Of a DNA stretch of 58,513 nt, positions 48,511 to 58,470 are shown piece after piece. Made by a program: the position numbers and the translations under genes. The number at the start of each line of letters is the position of its first letter. Position 1 is the stretch's first letter. The DNA is from Lachnospiraceae bacterium (lineage in GTDB: Bacteria; Bacillota; Clostridia; Lachnospirales; Lachnospiraceae), in NCBI GenBank assembly GCA_017479285.1, contig JAFVCL010000002.1, positions 1 through 58,513 of the forward strand, written 5' to 3'. The notes under the pieces were generated by a model. The model worked only from the letters and a program-made list of their open reading frames with translations, had not been told where the DNA came from and searched no databases.

Positions 48511-49389
48511 TCACTCTATATTCTGAATCTGCTCGCGAACCTTTTCAATCTCGGTTTTTAACTCAATTCCGCAATTTGCGATTTCAAGATCTGTCGACTT
48601 CGAAAGAATCGTATTTGCCTCACGGTTGAGCTCCTGTGCAAGGAAATCCAGCTTTCTTCCGATGTTTTCCCCCTTGTCAAGCTCATCAAGCACGGTTGCC
48701 ATGTGGCTCTTAAGCCTTACTATCTCCTCATCAACGCAGATACGATCGGCAAATACCGTAACCTCCGTGAGAAGCCTTCCCTCGTCCACCTTGACATCCC
48801 CAAGGATCTCCCGAACTCTGGCATCGATCCTTCCTCTGTACTCTTCGATAATTCCGGGCGAGCGCTTCTCTATAAAAGCAACCAGCTCCTGCATATGACG
48901 GATCTTTTCCGTGAGATCACTGCGGAGGTTCTCTCCTTCCGTGATCCTTGTCTTTACAAAGACCTCGCAGGCCTGATCGATGGCACACTGAAGATCCTTC
49001 CAGAGCTCCTCCTCGTCCGTCTCTCCCTCTTCCATCTCAAAAACCTCGGGATATTTGGATAGTGTCGATACCCGTATGTCATTCTCAAGGCCGAATTCCT
49101 CGGCCATCTGCCCAAGATACTTCAGATACTCTGCCGCAAGGTCCTTGTTGTATTTGACCGAAGCAGTAGTCTCTCCCATATTCTCGTATGTAATATAGAG
49201 ATCCACCTTGCCCCGCGACATATATTTCTTAAGTTCCTGTCTTATTGCCGCGTCGAAAAAATTAAGAGCCTTCGGCATCTTGATGTTGACATCAAGATAG
49301 CGATGGTTGACGCTCTTTATCTCGACCGTAAATTTTCTGTCATGAACGGTTATCTCGCTTCTGCCGAAGCCTGTCATACTCTTGATCAT
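48511..49389 (-). CDS. yicC: YicC family endoribonuclease
   Basis: A 292-residue protein starting MIKSMTGFGRSE with the conserved KSVNHRYLDVNIKMP strand and the C-terminal GRKLDFLAQELNREANTILSKS block. YicC proteins are endoribonucleases linked to RNA turnover and stationary-phase survival (family knowledge). It starts 3 nt after the glgA stop and leads into gmk-rpoZ. Confidence 0.93.
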   Translation of the reverse strand: MIKSMTGFGRSEITVHDRKFTVEIKSVNHRYLDVNIKMPKALNFFDAAIRQELKKYMSRGKVDLYITYENMGETTASVKYNKDLAAEYLKYLGQMAEEFGLENDIRVSTLSKYPEVFEMEEGETDEEELWKDLQCAIDQACEVFVKTRITEGENLRSDLTEKIRHMQELVAFIEKRSPGIIEEYRGRIDARVREILGDVKVDEGRLLTEVTVFADRICVDEEIVRLKSHMATVLDELDKGENIGRKLDFLAQELNREANTILSKSTDLEIANCGIELKTEIEKVREQIQNIE

Positions 49390-49392
49390 TTT

Positions 49393-50859
49393 CTATTCCT
49401 TGTCGGCATCATAATCCGGGCAGAGCCACATATACATCTCCTGGTACTTCTTAGCCGAAACCTCCCATGAAAAGTCAACTGCCATTGCCCTGTCGATCAT
49501 CTTGTTCCACTCGCGCTTGCGATCGTAATATATCCTCTCTGCATAACGGATGGTTGCGAGCATCTCGTGAGCATTGTAATTAACAAAGCCAAAGCCTGTC
49601 CCCGTGCTCTCGTACTCATTGTACGGCTCCACGGTATCCTTAAGTCCTCCGGTCTGTCTTACGATAGGAATGGTTCCGTAGTGAAGCGCCATAAGCTGGC
49701 TCAGTCCGCAGGGCTCAAAGAGCGAAGGCATAAGGAATGCATCGCACGCAGCGTAGATCTTGTGGGAAAGCGCATCCGAATAGTAAATATTGGCGGATAC
49801 CTTATTATTGTACTTCCAGTCAAAGTGGCGGAACATATTCTCATAGCGTTCCTCACCTGTTCCGAGAACAACAAGCTGGATGTCGTCCTGACAGAGCTCG
49901 TCCATAATGTAAGCGATAAGGTCCAGACCCTTCTGGTCGGTAAGCCGGGAGACAATACCGATCATCATCTTCTTGTCATCCACGGTAAGCCCCAGTTCCT
50001 CCTGGAGGGCGTGCTTGTTCTTAACCTTCTCCTTGCGGAAATTGACTGCGTTGTACTTCTTTACTATATGGGGATCCGTAGCGGGATCGAAATCGCTGTA
50101 ATCAATTCCGTTTACGATACCGCGAAGCGAATTTGACCTTGCCCGGAGAAGCGGATCAAGTCCTTCTCCGAAGAAAGGAGTCTTTATCTCCTCCGCGTAT
50201 GTATCAGAAACAGTTGTTATTGCATCCGCAAATACGATACCTCCCTTTAAAAGGTTCGCATCCTTATAGGATTCAAGCTTGTCCGGTGTGAAATAGTAAT
50301 CCGGAAGCCCGGTTATGCTCTGTACCGTTTTTACATCCCACTTTCCCTGGAACTTGAGGTTATGGATCGTAATAACGCTCTTTATTCCACGGTAAAAATC
50401 GCTTCCGGCAAAACGCTCCTTGAGATAAACCGGAATAATACCGGTCTGCCAGTCATGGCAATGGATGAGGTCCGGTCTGAAATCAATAACGGGGAGTGCC
50501 GAGAGGACTGCCTTGCAGAAATATGTGTACCTCTCTATCTCATACCTCGGGTCATCGTTATAGACCTTCGCGCCGCTCCAGTAAAACTCATTATCTATAA
50601 AGTAATAATGGACTCCGTCTACCTCTGCCTCAAAAATACCTACATATATATTCTGCCAGTTAAAGTCCATATAAAAATTCGTAACATAACGAAGCTTGTC
50701 CTTCATCTCCTGCTTCATGCAGGCATACTTTGGAAGGAACACCCTTACATCAAAATACTTCTTATCAATATACTTTGGAAGTGAGCCGACGACGTCCGCC
50801 AGACCGCCTGTTTTGATGAAAGGTACACCCTCAGAAGCAACAAACAGAATTTTCTTCAT
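49393..50859 (-). CDS. glgA: Glycogen synthase (ADP-glucose type, GT5)
   Basis: A 488-residue glycosyltransferase of family GT5 that extends alpha-1,4-glucan from ADP-glucose. The ADP-glucose motif KTGGLADV is at residues 16-23, HCHDWQTGIIP, TIHNLKFQG, VNGIDYSDFDP and the C-terminal PSLFEPCGLSQL complete the pattern. ATG at 50859 has GGAGGTTTTCTA before it; longer in-frame extensions have no site. No other glycogen gene is adjacent. Transcription continues into yicC-gmk-rpoZ (3 nt gap), which ties storage to that core cluster. Confidence 0.95.
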   Translation of the reverse strand: MKKILFVASEGVPFIKTGGLADVVGSLPKYIDKKYFDVRVFLPKYACMKQEMKDKLRYVTNFYMDFNWQNIYVGIFEAEVDGVHYYFIDNEFYWSGAKVYNDDPRYEIERYTYFCKAVLSALPVIDFRPDLIHCHDWQTGIIPVYLKERFAGSDFYRGIKSVITIHNLKFQGKWDVKTVQSITGLPDYYFTPDKLESYKDANLLKGGIVFADAITTVSDTYAEEIKTPFFGEGLDPLLRARSNSLRGIVNGIDYSDFDPATDPHIVKKYNAVNFRKEKVKNKHALQEELGLTVDDKKMMIGIVSRLTDQKGLDLIAYIMDELCQDDIQLVVLGTGEERYENMFRHFDWKYNNKVSANIYYSDALSHKIYAACDAFLMPSLFEPCGLSQLMALHYGTIPIVRQTGGLKDTVEPYNEYESTGTGFGFVNYNAHEMLATIRYAERIYYDRKREWNKMIDRAMAVDFSWEVSAKKYQEMYMWLCPDYDADKE

Positions 50860-51040
50860 TAGAAAACCTCCAATATTATAATACCCAACGGTGCGAAGAT
50901 ACATATCGTCTCCGCACATAAATATACAGATATTATGATAGCACAAAATAAAGCGAATTGGTAGAAAAAAATCACTCTCCGTGTTAGACTATATGGGTGT
51001 GGAATTATGTTAACAATTTTAATAAGGAAGAATCACCAAA

Positions 51041-52744
51041 ATGAGCTCAAAACTCCCAGGCAATCAGAAAAATGCTGTTTTAAACAATTTTATTACCCAG
51101 GCGGGAATCCTCGCGGCCGCCGGCTTCATAAGCCGCATAATCGGACTTCTGTACACAAGCCCCTTGTCCGCGATAATAGGAGATCTCGGTCTCGGCTATT
51201 ATTCCTCGGCCTATAATTACTATACAATAATACTTCTTGTGTCCTCCTACAGCATTCCCTCCGCAATATCAAAGGTTATGGCAGGGAAACTCGCCCTTGG
51301 GGAATACAAAAACGCGCACAGGCTCTTTATCGGGGCGCTTCTCTATGTCCTTGTCATCGGAGCTGCCGCTTCGGTCTTCCTTTTCTTCGGAGCCGGACTT
51401 TTCGTGGAAGAGGCAGCGATACCCGTGCTTAGGACCTTTGCCCCGACTGTCTTTATCTATGGTATCCTCGGAGTCCTGCGAGGTTATTTCCAGGCCCATA
51501 AAAATATGGTTCCCACATCGGTCTCCCAGATCTTCGAGCAGATTGCCAACGCGCTTGTAAGCGTCGGAGCCGCATATTTTCTGATAAGCTTTACTACCGG
51601 ACACTCACTCTTCGGCATGGAGCCCCTTAATGCGATATCTGCCGGGACCGGATTTACGATAAGCCGAGCTGTCCGTGGCGCCATCGGAAGCGCCCTTGGA
51701 ACAGGAACGGGTGTTGTTATTGCTCTTCTGTTCATGTTTATAGCCTATATGAGAGTGCGCCCGGGCTTTAAACGGGATATCGCTTCGGACAGACATGAGA
51801 ATGTGGACAGCGCCGGCACGATCATAAAGCTTATCACACTTATCGTAACACCTTTTATTTTAAGTACGGCTATTAATAATCTCTCATCTGCGGTAAACAA
51901 TAAGCTCTTTACCTCCCTTTATCCCTATATGAGATCCCTCGATATGGTGGAGGTTACAAGCCACTGGGGAATATTCGCCGGAAAATCCATGAAGATTTCA
52001 AATATTCCCATTGCTTTCGCTTCTGCCATGGCATCGGCAATGATCCCCCAGATTGCGCAGCTTATCGCCGCAAAGAACACGGAGGAGGCAAAGGCAAAGA
52101 TAGGTCTTGCGGTAAAGGCAACAATGCTTATATCCATACCCTGCGCAGTCGGACTGTTCGTGCTTGCGGGGCCGGTCACGCTTCTTCTCTATCCGAATAC
52201 ACTTCCAAACATCGCTCTTGCAAGCCGTTCACTCATGGCTCTTTCGGTATCGGTAATCTTCTTCGCGCTGAGCACACTCAACAGCTCCATACTTCAGGGG
52301 CTTGGTAAGGTAAACACTCCGATAATAAACGCGGGTCTGGCACTCGTTATCCAGACTGCCTTGGGCGTAGGTCTTCTTTACTTTACGGATCTCGATGTTT
52401 TCAGCATCGCTGTTACAAGCACCGTTTATTCGGCTATCATAGCCCTGCTCAACCAGCTTGCCGTAAGAAGGCACATAGGATACAAACAGGAAATGCTTAA
52501 AACCTTTGTACTCCCATTTGCGGCTTCTCTCATTATGGGAGCCGCCTCCTACGGTGTTTACAGACTTGTTTTATCCTTTACCGGTTCCATGCGCCTGTCG
52601 GTGATTCCTGCCGTAATAGCCGCCGTTCCGGTTTACTTTATAGCTCTTTTCCTTGTAAGAGCCGTGACCGAAGAGGAATTAAAAGCCTTTCCCAAGGGAG
52701 CTTCCATTATACGCATAGCCCGGAAGCTTAAATTGATGAAATAG
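51041..52744 (+). CDS. Polysaccharide/lipid-linked precursor flippase (SpoVB/MurJ-like MVF family)
   Basis: A 567-residue membrane protein with about fourteen hydrophobic helices. It begins LNNFITQAGILAAAGFISRIIGLLYTSPLSAIIG, the MOP-superfamily pattern of SpoVB, MurJ and Wzx proteins, which move lipid-linked oligosaccharides across the membrane. GVLRGYFQAHKNMVPTSVSQIFEQ is the typical TM5 region of SpoVB-like members. It could carry lipid II or another glycan. It is divergent from glgA and monocistronic. Confidence 0.88.
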   Translation: MSSKLPGNQKNAVLNNFITQAGILAAAGFISRIIGLLYTSPLSAIIGDLGLGYYSSAYNYYTIILLVSSYSIPSAISKVMAGKLALGEYKNAHRLFIGALLYVLVIGAAASVFLFFGAGLFVEEAAIPVLRTFAPTVFIYGILGVLRGYFQAHKNMVPTSVSQIFEQIANALVSVGAAYFLISFTTGHSLFGMEPLNAISAGTGFTISRAVRGAIGSALGTGTGVVIALLFMFIAYMRVRPGFKRDIASDRHENVDSAGTIIKLITLIVTPFILSTAINNLSSAVNNKLFTSLYPYMRSLDMVEVTSHWGIFAGKSMKISNIPIAFASAMASAMIPQIAQLIAAKNTEEAKAKIGLAVKATMLISIPCAVGLFVLAGPVTLLLYPNTLPNIALASRSLMALSVSVIFFALSTLNSSILQGLGKVNTPIINAGLALVIQTALGVGLLYFTDLDVFSIAVTSTVYSAIIALLNQLAVRRHIGYKQEMLKTFVLPFAASLIMGAASYGVYRLVLSFTGSMRLSVIPAVIAAVPVYFIALFLVRAVTEEELKAFPKGASIIRIARKLKLMK

Positions 52745-53201
52745 TGAACTGAAAAATAATGAAATGAAGAAATGATGAAACGATAAATTGATCAGTTAAT
52801 AAATTGATGGATGGTCGACTTTGGAAAATGTTTTTCTGACACATCAGTCGCAAAAATTCCGATTTTTAATCTTTTATCCTGTTGATGTATATGTCATAAA
52901 AAGCGTAACGCTCGCACCTCAATAAAATTAAGGTACGAGCGTTATTACATTTCTTGGATTTCAGACCAAAAACATTCAAAACATCTGCAATCATTGACAT
53001 AAAACCTGATTATAGATTTATGTAACCGTTCCAAAAAAGCCGGAATAAATTTATGTGAACCAAGATAACGACGTCATCGTCATTTTTATAAGTCTGTTTC
53101 TGACTCGTAAAATAATAAAATACCTAATTTTAATCTCTGTCTCCGGGTACTATGTATGAAAAATGACGCTTCTGTAACTTTCAGATTTCACATTTCTTAC
53201 A
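52745..53201. other. Non-coding gap between flippase and rqcH genes
   Basis: No credible gene. It starts with AT-rich, repetitive sequence (several GATGAAA/AATTGAT-like words). It contains one strong inverted repeat at 52906-52944 (TAACGCTCG/CGAGCGTTA plus ACCT/AGGT, one mismatch), which could terminate the flippase transcript although no T-run follows. The rest (52950-53201) looks like decayed sequence. Confidence 0.5.
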
Positions 53202-54959
53202 TCAGCTCTTATCCGCAAGCTTTAATCCGCTTATATCACTGTCGGTCGCCATGGAGTAGTTGGTATAGTAAACCACAAAGCCGGGCTTTGCTCCGCTCGG
53301 TTTTTTTACTTCCTTCCGGCGGACATAATCCACCTCTGTCTTTTCCTGCTCCCTGCCCTGGGAATAATAAGCCGCCAGCTTGGCCGCCTCCTCGAAAGCC
53401 CTGTCGGGGACCTCCTCATTCTGCTTTACCTTGAGGATGACATGGGAGCCGGCTATTTTCTTGGCATGGAACCACCAGTCTCCTCCGTTTGCGAATTTAA
53501 AGGTCAGCTCATCATTCTGGTAATTGTTCTTTCCCACATAAATATCATACCCGTCGGAGGAAATATAATGAAAGGGCTTGCTCGTAACCTTCTCCTTGGC
53601 ACCCTTTGAGGTATTTTTCCTTATATAACCGCTCTCCGCAAGTTCTCTGCGGATCTGCAGAAGATCCTCCTCCGCCACGGCTATGTCAAGTGAAGCCTGA
53701 ATGGATTTAAGATGCTCTATCTCGGCCTCCACTTCCTTTATCAGCTCCGACAATGCCTCGTATGTCCTCTTTTGCTTTCCGTAACGCTCAAAATACCTTT
53801 TGGCGTTCTCGGCGGCTGTCATGGATTCATCAAGCGGAATGGATACCATCTCACCGTTATAATAATTCTCGACCTCCGCTTTCCTGCTTCCGGCCGGTAT
53901 CTGGTACGCGTAAGCGGTAAGAAGCTCCCCGTAGAGCCTGTACTTATCCCTTCCCTCGGTGTCCTTTATCTGTCCCCTCTGGAGCTCATACTTCTTTACA
54001 TTTCTCTCTAATGCCACCGCAACGATATGTCTGAGATCTGCCGAGCGCTGCCTTATCCTTGTGCCGAGATTCTTCTCCCTGTAAAAGCTCTCCAAAAGGG
54101 CGGAGACAGAAGCAAAATCCTTTAACTCATACCCGCTTCCGAGATACATCCCAAGCTTTATCGCCGCAAATTCCACAGGAAGTCCCTTTTTATAGACAAT
54201 GCAGGGTTCAAAACGCCCGTTATTTATGTCTTCCGCCAAAGCCTTCAGCTCACCTGTTACCTCCTTCAGCTTTGTACTTTCAATATTCTCTGCCGGCAGA
54301 TCCCCGTCGACTCCGGCTCTATGGCAGATTTCCGAAGCAAGTACGGGGGATATTCCCTTAAATCCGCCATATATTGCTTTGTATAACGGCTGGCTTTTAT
54401 TTAATGCAGCTTCTGTTTTCTCCTCATTAAAAGCCGTTTCAAGCAATTCCGCCTTGTCCTGTGTGGGCGGAAATACATACTCTCTTCCCGGCAATACCTC
54501 CCTTACGCTGCTTACCGCAAACGACACCCTCTTGATACTGTCTATTATCCTGTCGGAGCTATCAACAAAAATAATATTGCTGTGCTTCCCCATAAGTTCA
54601 AAGATCAGCCTCTTCCGGCAAAGATCCCCCATCTCATCAAGGTGCTCTATCTCTATTATGATAATCCTTTCAAGCCCCGGCTGGGTAATCCCGACTATCC
54701 GGCCTCCCTGTATATGCTTTCTGAGAAGCATACAAAAATTAGGGGCCTGCAAAGGTCCCTGCTTGTTATTCTCCGTTAGATAGATAAGCGGAAGTGACGC
54801 GTCCGCGCTTATGAGAAGCTTTCGGTTTTCTCCCCCCGCATGGATCGTCAATATTATCTCATCCGCCTCCGGCTGCGCTATCTTGCTTATCCTGCCATCT
54901 GTTATTATATTTTTCAGCTCCCTTGCGACAGCTGCCATTGTTACTCCGTCAAATGCCAA
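53202..54959 (-). CDS. rqcH: RqcH / NFACT family ribosome quality-control protein
   Basis: A 585-residue protein: NFACT-N domain (1-about 200), helix-hairpin-helix and coiled-coil middle (about 280-430) and NFACT-R domain (YDIYVGKNNYQNDELTFK, GDWWFHAKKIAGSHVIL). Bacterial RqcH binds obstructed 50S subunits and recruits tRNA-Ala to add C-terminal alanine tails that mark stalled peptides for degradation. Older annotations call it a fibronectin-binding protein. The key D97-R98 pair of B. subtilis is E97-R98 here (GLERII). It is translated with a YkgJ-like protein, whose end overlaps its start by 11 nt. Confidence 0.92.
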   Translation of the reverse strand: MAFDGVTMAAVARELKNIITDGRISKIAQPEADEIILTIHAGGENRKLLISADASLPLIYLTENNKQGPLQAPNFCMLLRKHIQGGRIVGITQPGLERIIIIEIEHLDEMGDLCRKRLIFELMGKHSNIIFVDSSDRIIDSIKRVSFAVSSVREVLPGREYVFPPTQDKAELLETAFNEEKTEAALNKSQPLYKAIYGGFKGISPVLASEICHRAGVDGDLPAENIESTKLKEVTGELKALAEDINNGRFEPCIVYKKGLPVEFAAIKLGMYLGSGYELKDFASVSALLESFYREKNLGTRIRQRSADLRHIVAVALERNVKKYELQRGQIKDTEGRDKYRLYGELLTAYAYQIPAGSRKAEVENYYNGEMVSIPLDESMTAAENAKRYFERYGKQKRTYEALSELIKEVEAEIEHLKSIQASLDIAVAEEDLLQIRRELAESGYIRKNTSKGAKEKVTSKPFHYISSDGYDIYVGKNNYQNDELTFKFANGGDWWFHAKKIAGSHVILKVKQNEEVPDRAFEEAAKLAAYYSQGREQEKTEVDYVRRKEVKKPSGAKPGFVVYYTNYSMATDSDISGLKLADKS

Positions 54960-55659
54960 TTTTTTCTAAATACTCCTTTTTTCTTTTCTCGAATTCTTCA
55001 TAAAAATCATCAGTTATGTAAGGTCTTGCGTAAAAGATTTCCAGCAGCAGTGTCATTAATAACTTCTGTTTTTCTTTTCCGCATACCCTTTCGCTGTCCA
55101 TTTTACCTGCATTTTTGCCCTCTCCTTCACCCTCCTGTCTTACCCCGAGGACGATTTCACCGATCCTTCTTACAAGGCTGTGCCATGAGAGGATAAAAGC
55201 CCTGTTTTTCTCGTAATCCGGCGTATCTATCCACTTTTTGACCTTGACCTTTGTACAGTTTTTCCTGCACTGGCCTGTCTGCAGGATATAAGAGAAGGAA
55301 TCCTCTTCGTACAATCTGCCAAGCGGAAAAAGCCTGCAAAAATCGGGCCTGCTTCCGTGGATAGTGCATCTTTTTTCTTCTGATAAGAATACACATCCCT
55401 CGCCGCCCGATCTTATATTCGGAAGGATAACTCCATCCCGCATATTCAATTCAATATATCCGTCAAGCAGCTCTCCGAAGCTTTTGCCCACGGCCCTTCC
55501 CATCCGGAATACATCAAGCGGGCTTAAAGCGATCGTATCCGTCATGGTCTCACAGCAATAAGAACAACCGTTACAGCCGCCCGCGTCCGCCTTTACCATA
55601 TCGTTCAGACCGTACCTTCGCCCGTCTGATATTTCGGAAAGCTTCTCCTGTCTTAACAT
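54949..55659 (-). CDS. YkgJ family cysteine cluster protein
   Basis: A 236-residue protein with the zinc or iron-sulfur binding pattern of the YkgJ/UPF0153 family: CNGCSYCC near residue 30, then EGCVFLSEEKRCTIHGSRPDFCRLFP around 85-110, and CRKNC near 130. A basic C-terminal half follows. Function in the family is unknown. It overlaps the start of rqcH by 11 nt, suggesting a link to ribosome rescue, and follows the EAL-domain gene by 15 nt. Confidence 0.83.
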   Translation of the reverse strand: MLRQEKLSEISDGRRYGLNDMVKADAGGCNGCSYCCETMTDTIALSPLDVFRMGRAVGKSFGELLDGYIELNMRDGVILPNIRSGGEGCVFLSEEKRCTIHGSRPDFCRLFPLGRLYEEDSFSYILQTGQCRKNCTKVKVKKWIDTPDYEKNRAFILSWHSLVRRIGEIVLGVRQEGEGEGKNAGKMDSERVCGKEKQKLLMTLLLEIFYARPYITDDFYEEFEKRKKEYLEKIGI

Positions 55660-55674
55660 TTTACTTAAACCGCC

Positions 55675-58362
55675 TTATAATTCAGAAGTCTTTTCTCTGT
55701 TATACCTCAATATCTCCTCGCGTATCTCATCCGTAAGCGCCTGAATCACCTCAAAGGCAGGCCTTGCCGTATAATAGCCCTGGATAAGATCCACGCCGAA
55801 GTTGATAACCGTCCTTAATTCCTCAGAGGTTTCAACACCCTCGGCCAAAACCTTGATATGGGCATCCGACGCAAATTCTATAAGATTCTTTACGAAAAGC
55901 TGTTTGTTCTTGTCGTTCTGAATATTACTTATAAGATATCTGTCTACCTTGACGACCTCCGGCTTATACTCGAGCAGATTAACGATATTGGAGTGTCCCA
56001 TTCCGTAATCATCCACCGCAATATCATTTTTAAACTCATCGCTCGCAAGATGATTGATCGCATCAACCTCTTTGGGCGATATAGTCTGGGATTCCGTGAT
56101 CTCAATGGTTATATTGTTGAGCAGCTCCCCGAATTCCTGTCTGAGATTGCGCACCTCAATGTCGGTAAGAAAATGACCGGGAATAGTATTTACAAAAACC
56201 TTTTTCCCTTCAAATTCAGCCTTCTGGGACTTTATACGCCTGAATATATGTTGGAAGGTGGTTCTCTCAAGATCCGCAAATTTATCAAACATCTCCGCCG
56301 CGTCAAGGACCTCAAGAGGGTTCATCCCCACCTCGGCCTGTGTTCTCATCAGAGCCTCATAAGCCACGATCTCTCCCGTGACCGCACTGACAATAGGCTG
56401 GAAATGATAAACAAATCTGTCCTTTTGGATAAGGTCCACCAGCTTGCTTCTGTACTCAAGAATCTTCTCCCCGTCCCCGGAATCCATCTTGCTCGGAGCC
56501 TTTTTATGAAGAGCCGCGCGATTCCTGTAAAGTGTGGCTACGGCGGCGTTAAGGTATCCGTCAAGACTGTCGTTGTCCTGAAGCTCATCGGATACATATC
56601 CGCAGCTGACCTCCATCATCCCCCACTTTTCACTTTCCTTTTTCTTGCTCTCTATGACAGTAAAGAAGGTATTTATCGTAACATCGATCTCGTTGGAGGA
56701 ATTATGCTCGTTCTCGAATATGTATGCCACCGCAAAGCTGTCGGAGGATATCCTCGCTATCATTACATTATACGGGTTCATATCAAGAAGCGTGCTTGCT
56801 ATAAACTTCAAACAGGTTTCAAGGAAGTCCGCCCCGTATATGTTGAGGATCTCCTGGTAGGTGACAAGCGCGTACACACCTATAAGCATATAGGACTTTT
56901 CAGAGATATCGTCGCTCACATAATTCTTGTACCAGCGGCTTGCTCCGTCAATATTGAGCATTCCCGTAAGAGGATCGATATATCTGCTCCTGTTTATCTT
57001 CTCGGCAAGATAAAGCTGCCTTTCTCCGCTTATAGCCAGCGAAAAGCCTCTGTCCAGCGTAACCGCAAACCTGTTAAGGCTGCCTCCCTCGTTGAAAGGA
57101 TCCGAGGAGTGATCCACCGAAAGTCCAAACACCACCTTGTGCATGGAAATCGCGGAAAAGATTGTAATACTGTCATCGGTCGAAGCAAGGACTGCGTCCC
57201 TTACGCAGGCGCCCAGCTCCTTCTCCTCCTTGACCGCAACACCCTCACCATCTATACTGTGCTGCGTAAGTCTTTCAGGAAGCCTGCGGCTCTCCTCCCC
57301 GTCGCTGAACTTCCAGTATGCCTCGGGTCTTATATATATCTCTCTTTTTTTGTTAAGCAGCTTCGGCAGAATATACTTGAAGCCCTCAAGATCCTGCTGG
57401 TTCATCATGAGATCCAGCCATGCATTGCTGGCTTCCTCATCCGCCTCATCAGACCTGAACCGCCTGAATATCTCAAGGGAGGTATCGGTCATCTCGTCCT
57501 GCCTGCTCTCAAATCCCGCGGACTCGGCAAATACAGGGGCATATTTATACTTAAACACACCGGGAGCAATTCCCTCATTTATTGCCTTTCCTATAACCTC
57601 AAGGGCAAGCTCCGTCAGATTATCCATGCTCTCCGAGCATGTAGTAAGGCGCGGCTTGGAGTACTTGGCGCTTTCAAGGCCGTCAAAGCCGACAACGACC
57701 GTATCCTCCGGCACCTTATAGCCGTAGCTTTCAATCTTCTCTATTACGGCAAGTGCCATGATATCGTTCGCGCAAAAAATAGCTCTCGGGGGCTTTTTTC
57801 CGCCCTCAAGAAGCGCGTCGATTATCTTGTATGTCGGCAGCTCATAATACTCACCGTATCCGAGCCTTGTGTCATCAAAATAGATACACTTCTCCTCACA
57901 TACATTCCTGAACAGCTCTATTCTTTTCCGGGAATCAACACCTGAATTACGGCGACCACCGATATAATAAACATCGGAAACGGAATTTTTCTCTATTACC
58001 TTGGTTAAAAGCTCGTAGTAGGATTCTTCAAAATCACCAATAAGCGAGTAACATCTCGGATCGATGTCCCTCGCCATTATAACGGGCAGACCTTTTTCGG
58101 TCGCCCTCTCGATAATCCTGTTTTTTATCTCAATATCGTATATGGTATCGTGAAGTATGATCACAGCGCAAAGCTCATCAAACGGGATCATGTCAAAGAC
58201 ATAGCCTGCCCCCGACTCGTCCATCTCGTCGAAATCATAAACGCTCTGAAACACGCAAACCCTGTAGCCGGCCGCCTCAGCCCCCTTCAAAAGGCACCCG
58301 AGAAAGGTTCTGCACATCTCACCCTGTACTCTTGTCACACATACCCCAATAATGTTGCTCAT
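55675..58362 (-). CDS. LacI-type sugar-sensor domain fused to degenerate GGDEF and EAL domains
   Basis: An 895-residue cytoplasmic protein without HTH, signal peptide or transmembrane helix. Residues about 1-285 form a periplasmic-binding-protein fold as in LacI/GalR regulators (IGVCVTRVQG, GLPVIMARD, IFCANDIMALAVIEKI, VVGFDG). After a linker region (about 290-455) comes a GGDEF-like domain (YIDPLTGMLNIDGA) whose active motif is altered to SSDSF, so it should not make c-di-GMP. The EAL phosphodiesterase domain (about 640-885) is intact: EAL at 669-671, DD at 784-785, K805, AEGVE at 840-844. It probably breaks down c-di-GMP in response to an intracellular sugar or similar ligand. Confidence 0.9.
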   Translation of the reverse strand: MSNIIGVCVTRVQGEMCRTFLGCLLKGAEAAGYRVCVFQSVYDFDEMDESGAGYVFDMIPFDELCAVIILHDTIYDIEIKNRIIERATEKGLPVIMARDIDPRCYSLIGDFEESYYELLTKVIEKNSVSDVYYIGGRRNSGVDSRKRIELFRNVCEEKCIYFDDTRLGYGEYYELPTYKIIDALLEGGKKPPRAIFCANDIMALAVIEKIESYGYKVPEDTVVVGFDGLESAKYSKPRLTTCSESMDNLTELALEVIGKAINEGIAPGVFKYKYAPVFAESAGFESRQDEMTDTSLEIFRRFRSDEADEEASNAWLDLMMNQQDLEGFKYILPKLLNKKREIYIRPEAYWKFSDGEESRRLPERLTQHSIDGEGVAVKEEKELGACVRDAVLASTDDSITIFSAISMHKVVFGLSVDHSSDPFNEGGSLNRFAVTLDRGFSLAISGERQLYLAEKINRSRYIDPLTGMLNIDGASRWYKNYVSDDISEKSYMLIGVYALVTYQEILNIYGADFLETCLKFIASTLLDMNPYNVMIARISSDSFAVAYIFENEHNSSNEIDVTINTFFTVIESKKKESEKWGMMEVSCGYVSDELQDNDSLDGYLNAAVATLYRNRAALHKKAPSKMDSGDGEKILEYRSKLVDLIQKDRFVYHFQPIVSAVTGEIVAYEALMRTQAEVGMNPLEVLDAAEMFDKFADLERTTFQHIFRRIKSQKAEFEGKKVFVNTIPGHFLTDIEVRNLRQEFGELLNNITIEITESQTISPKEVDAINHLASDEFKNDIAVDDYGMGHSNIVNLLEYKPEVVKVDRYLISNIQNDKNKQLFVKNLIEFASDAHIKVLAEGVETSEELRTVINFGVDLIQGYYTARPAFEVIQALTDEIREEILRYNREKTSEL

Positions 58363-58470
58363 ATCTCAATTATTGTTGTTAACTCCCTATGCTGTCGTTA
58401 CTTTACTCTTGCTCACTGTCATTAACCTGTTCATTTTCCTGTCACTCATAAGTTCAGGAAGGGCGCGGCT

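Noticed and set aside
55858-57945. A 695-codon open frame on the plus strand opposite the EAL gene
   Set aside because: It is antisense to a gene with clear LacI/GGDEF/EAL motifs, has no ribosome site or recognisable family, and reflects codon bias of the real strand.
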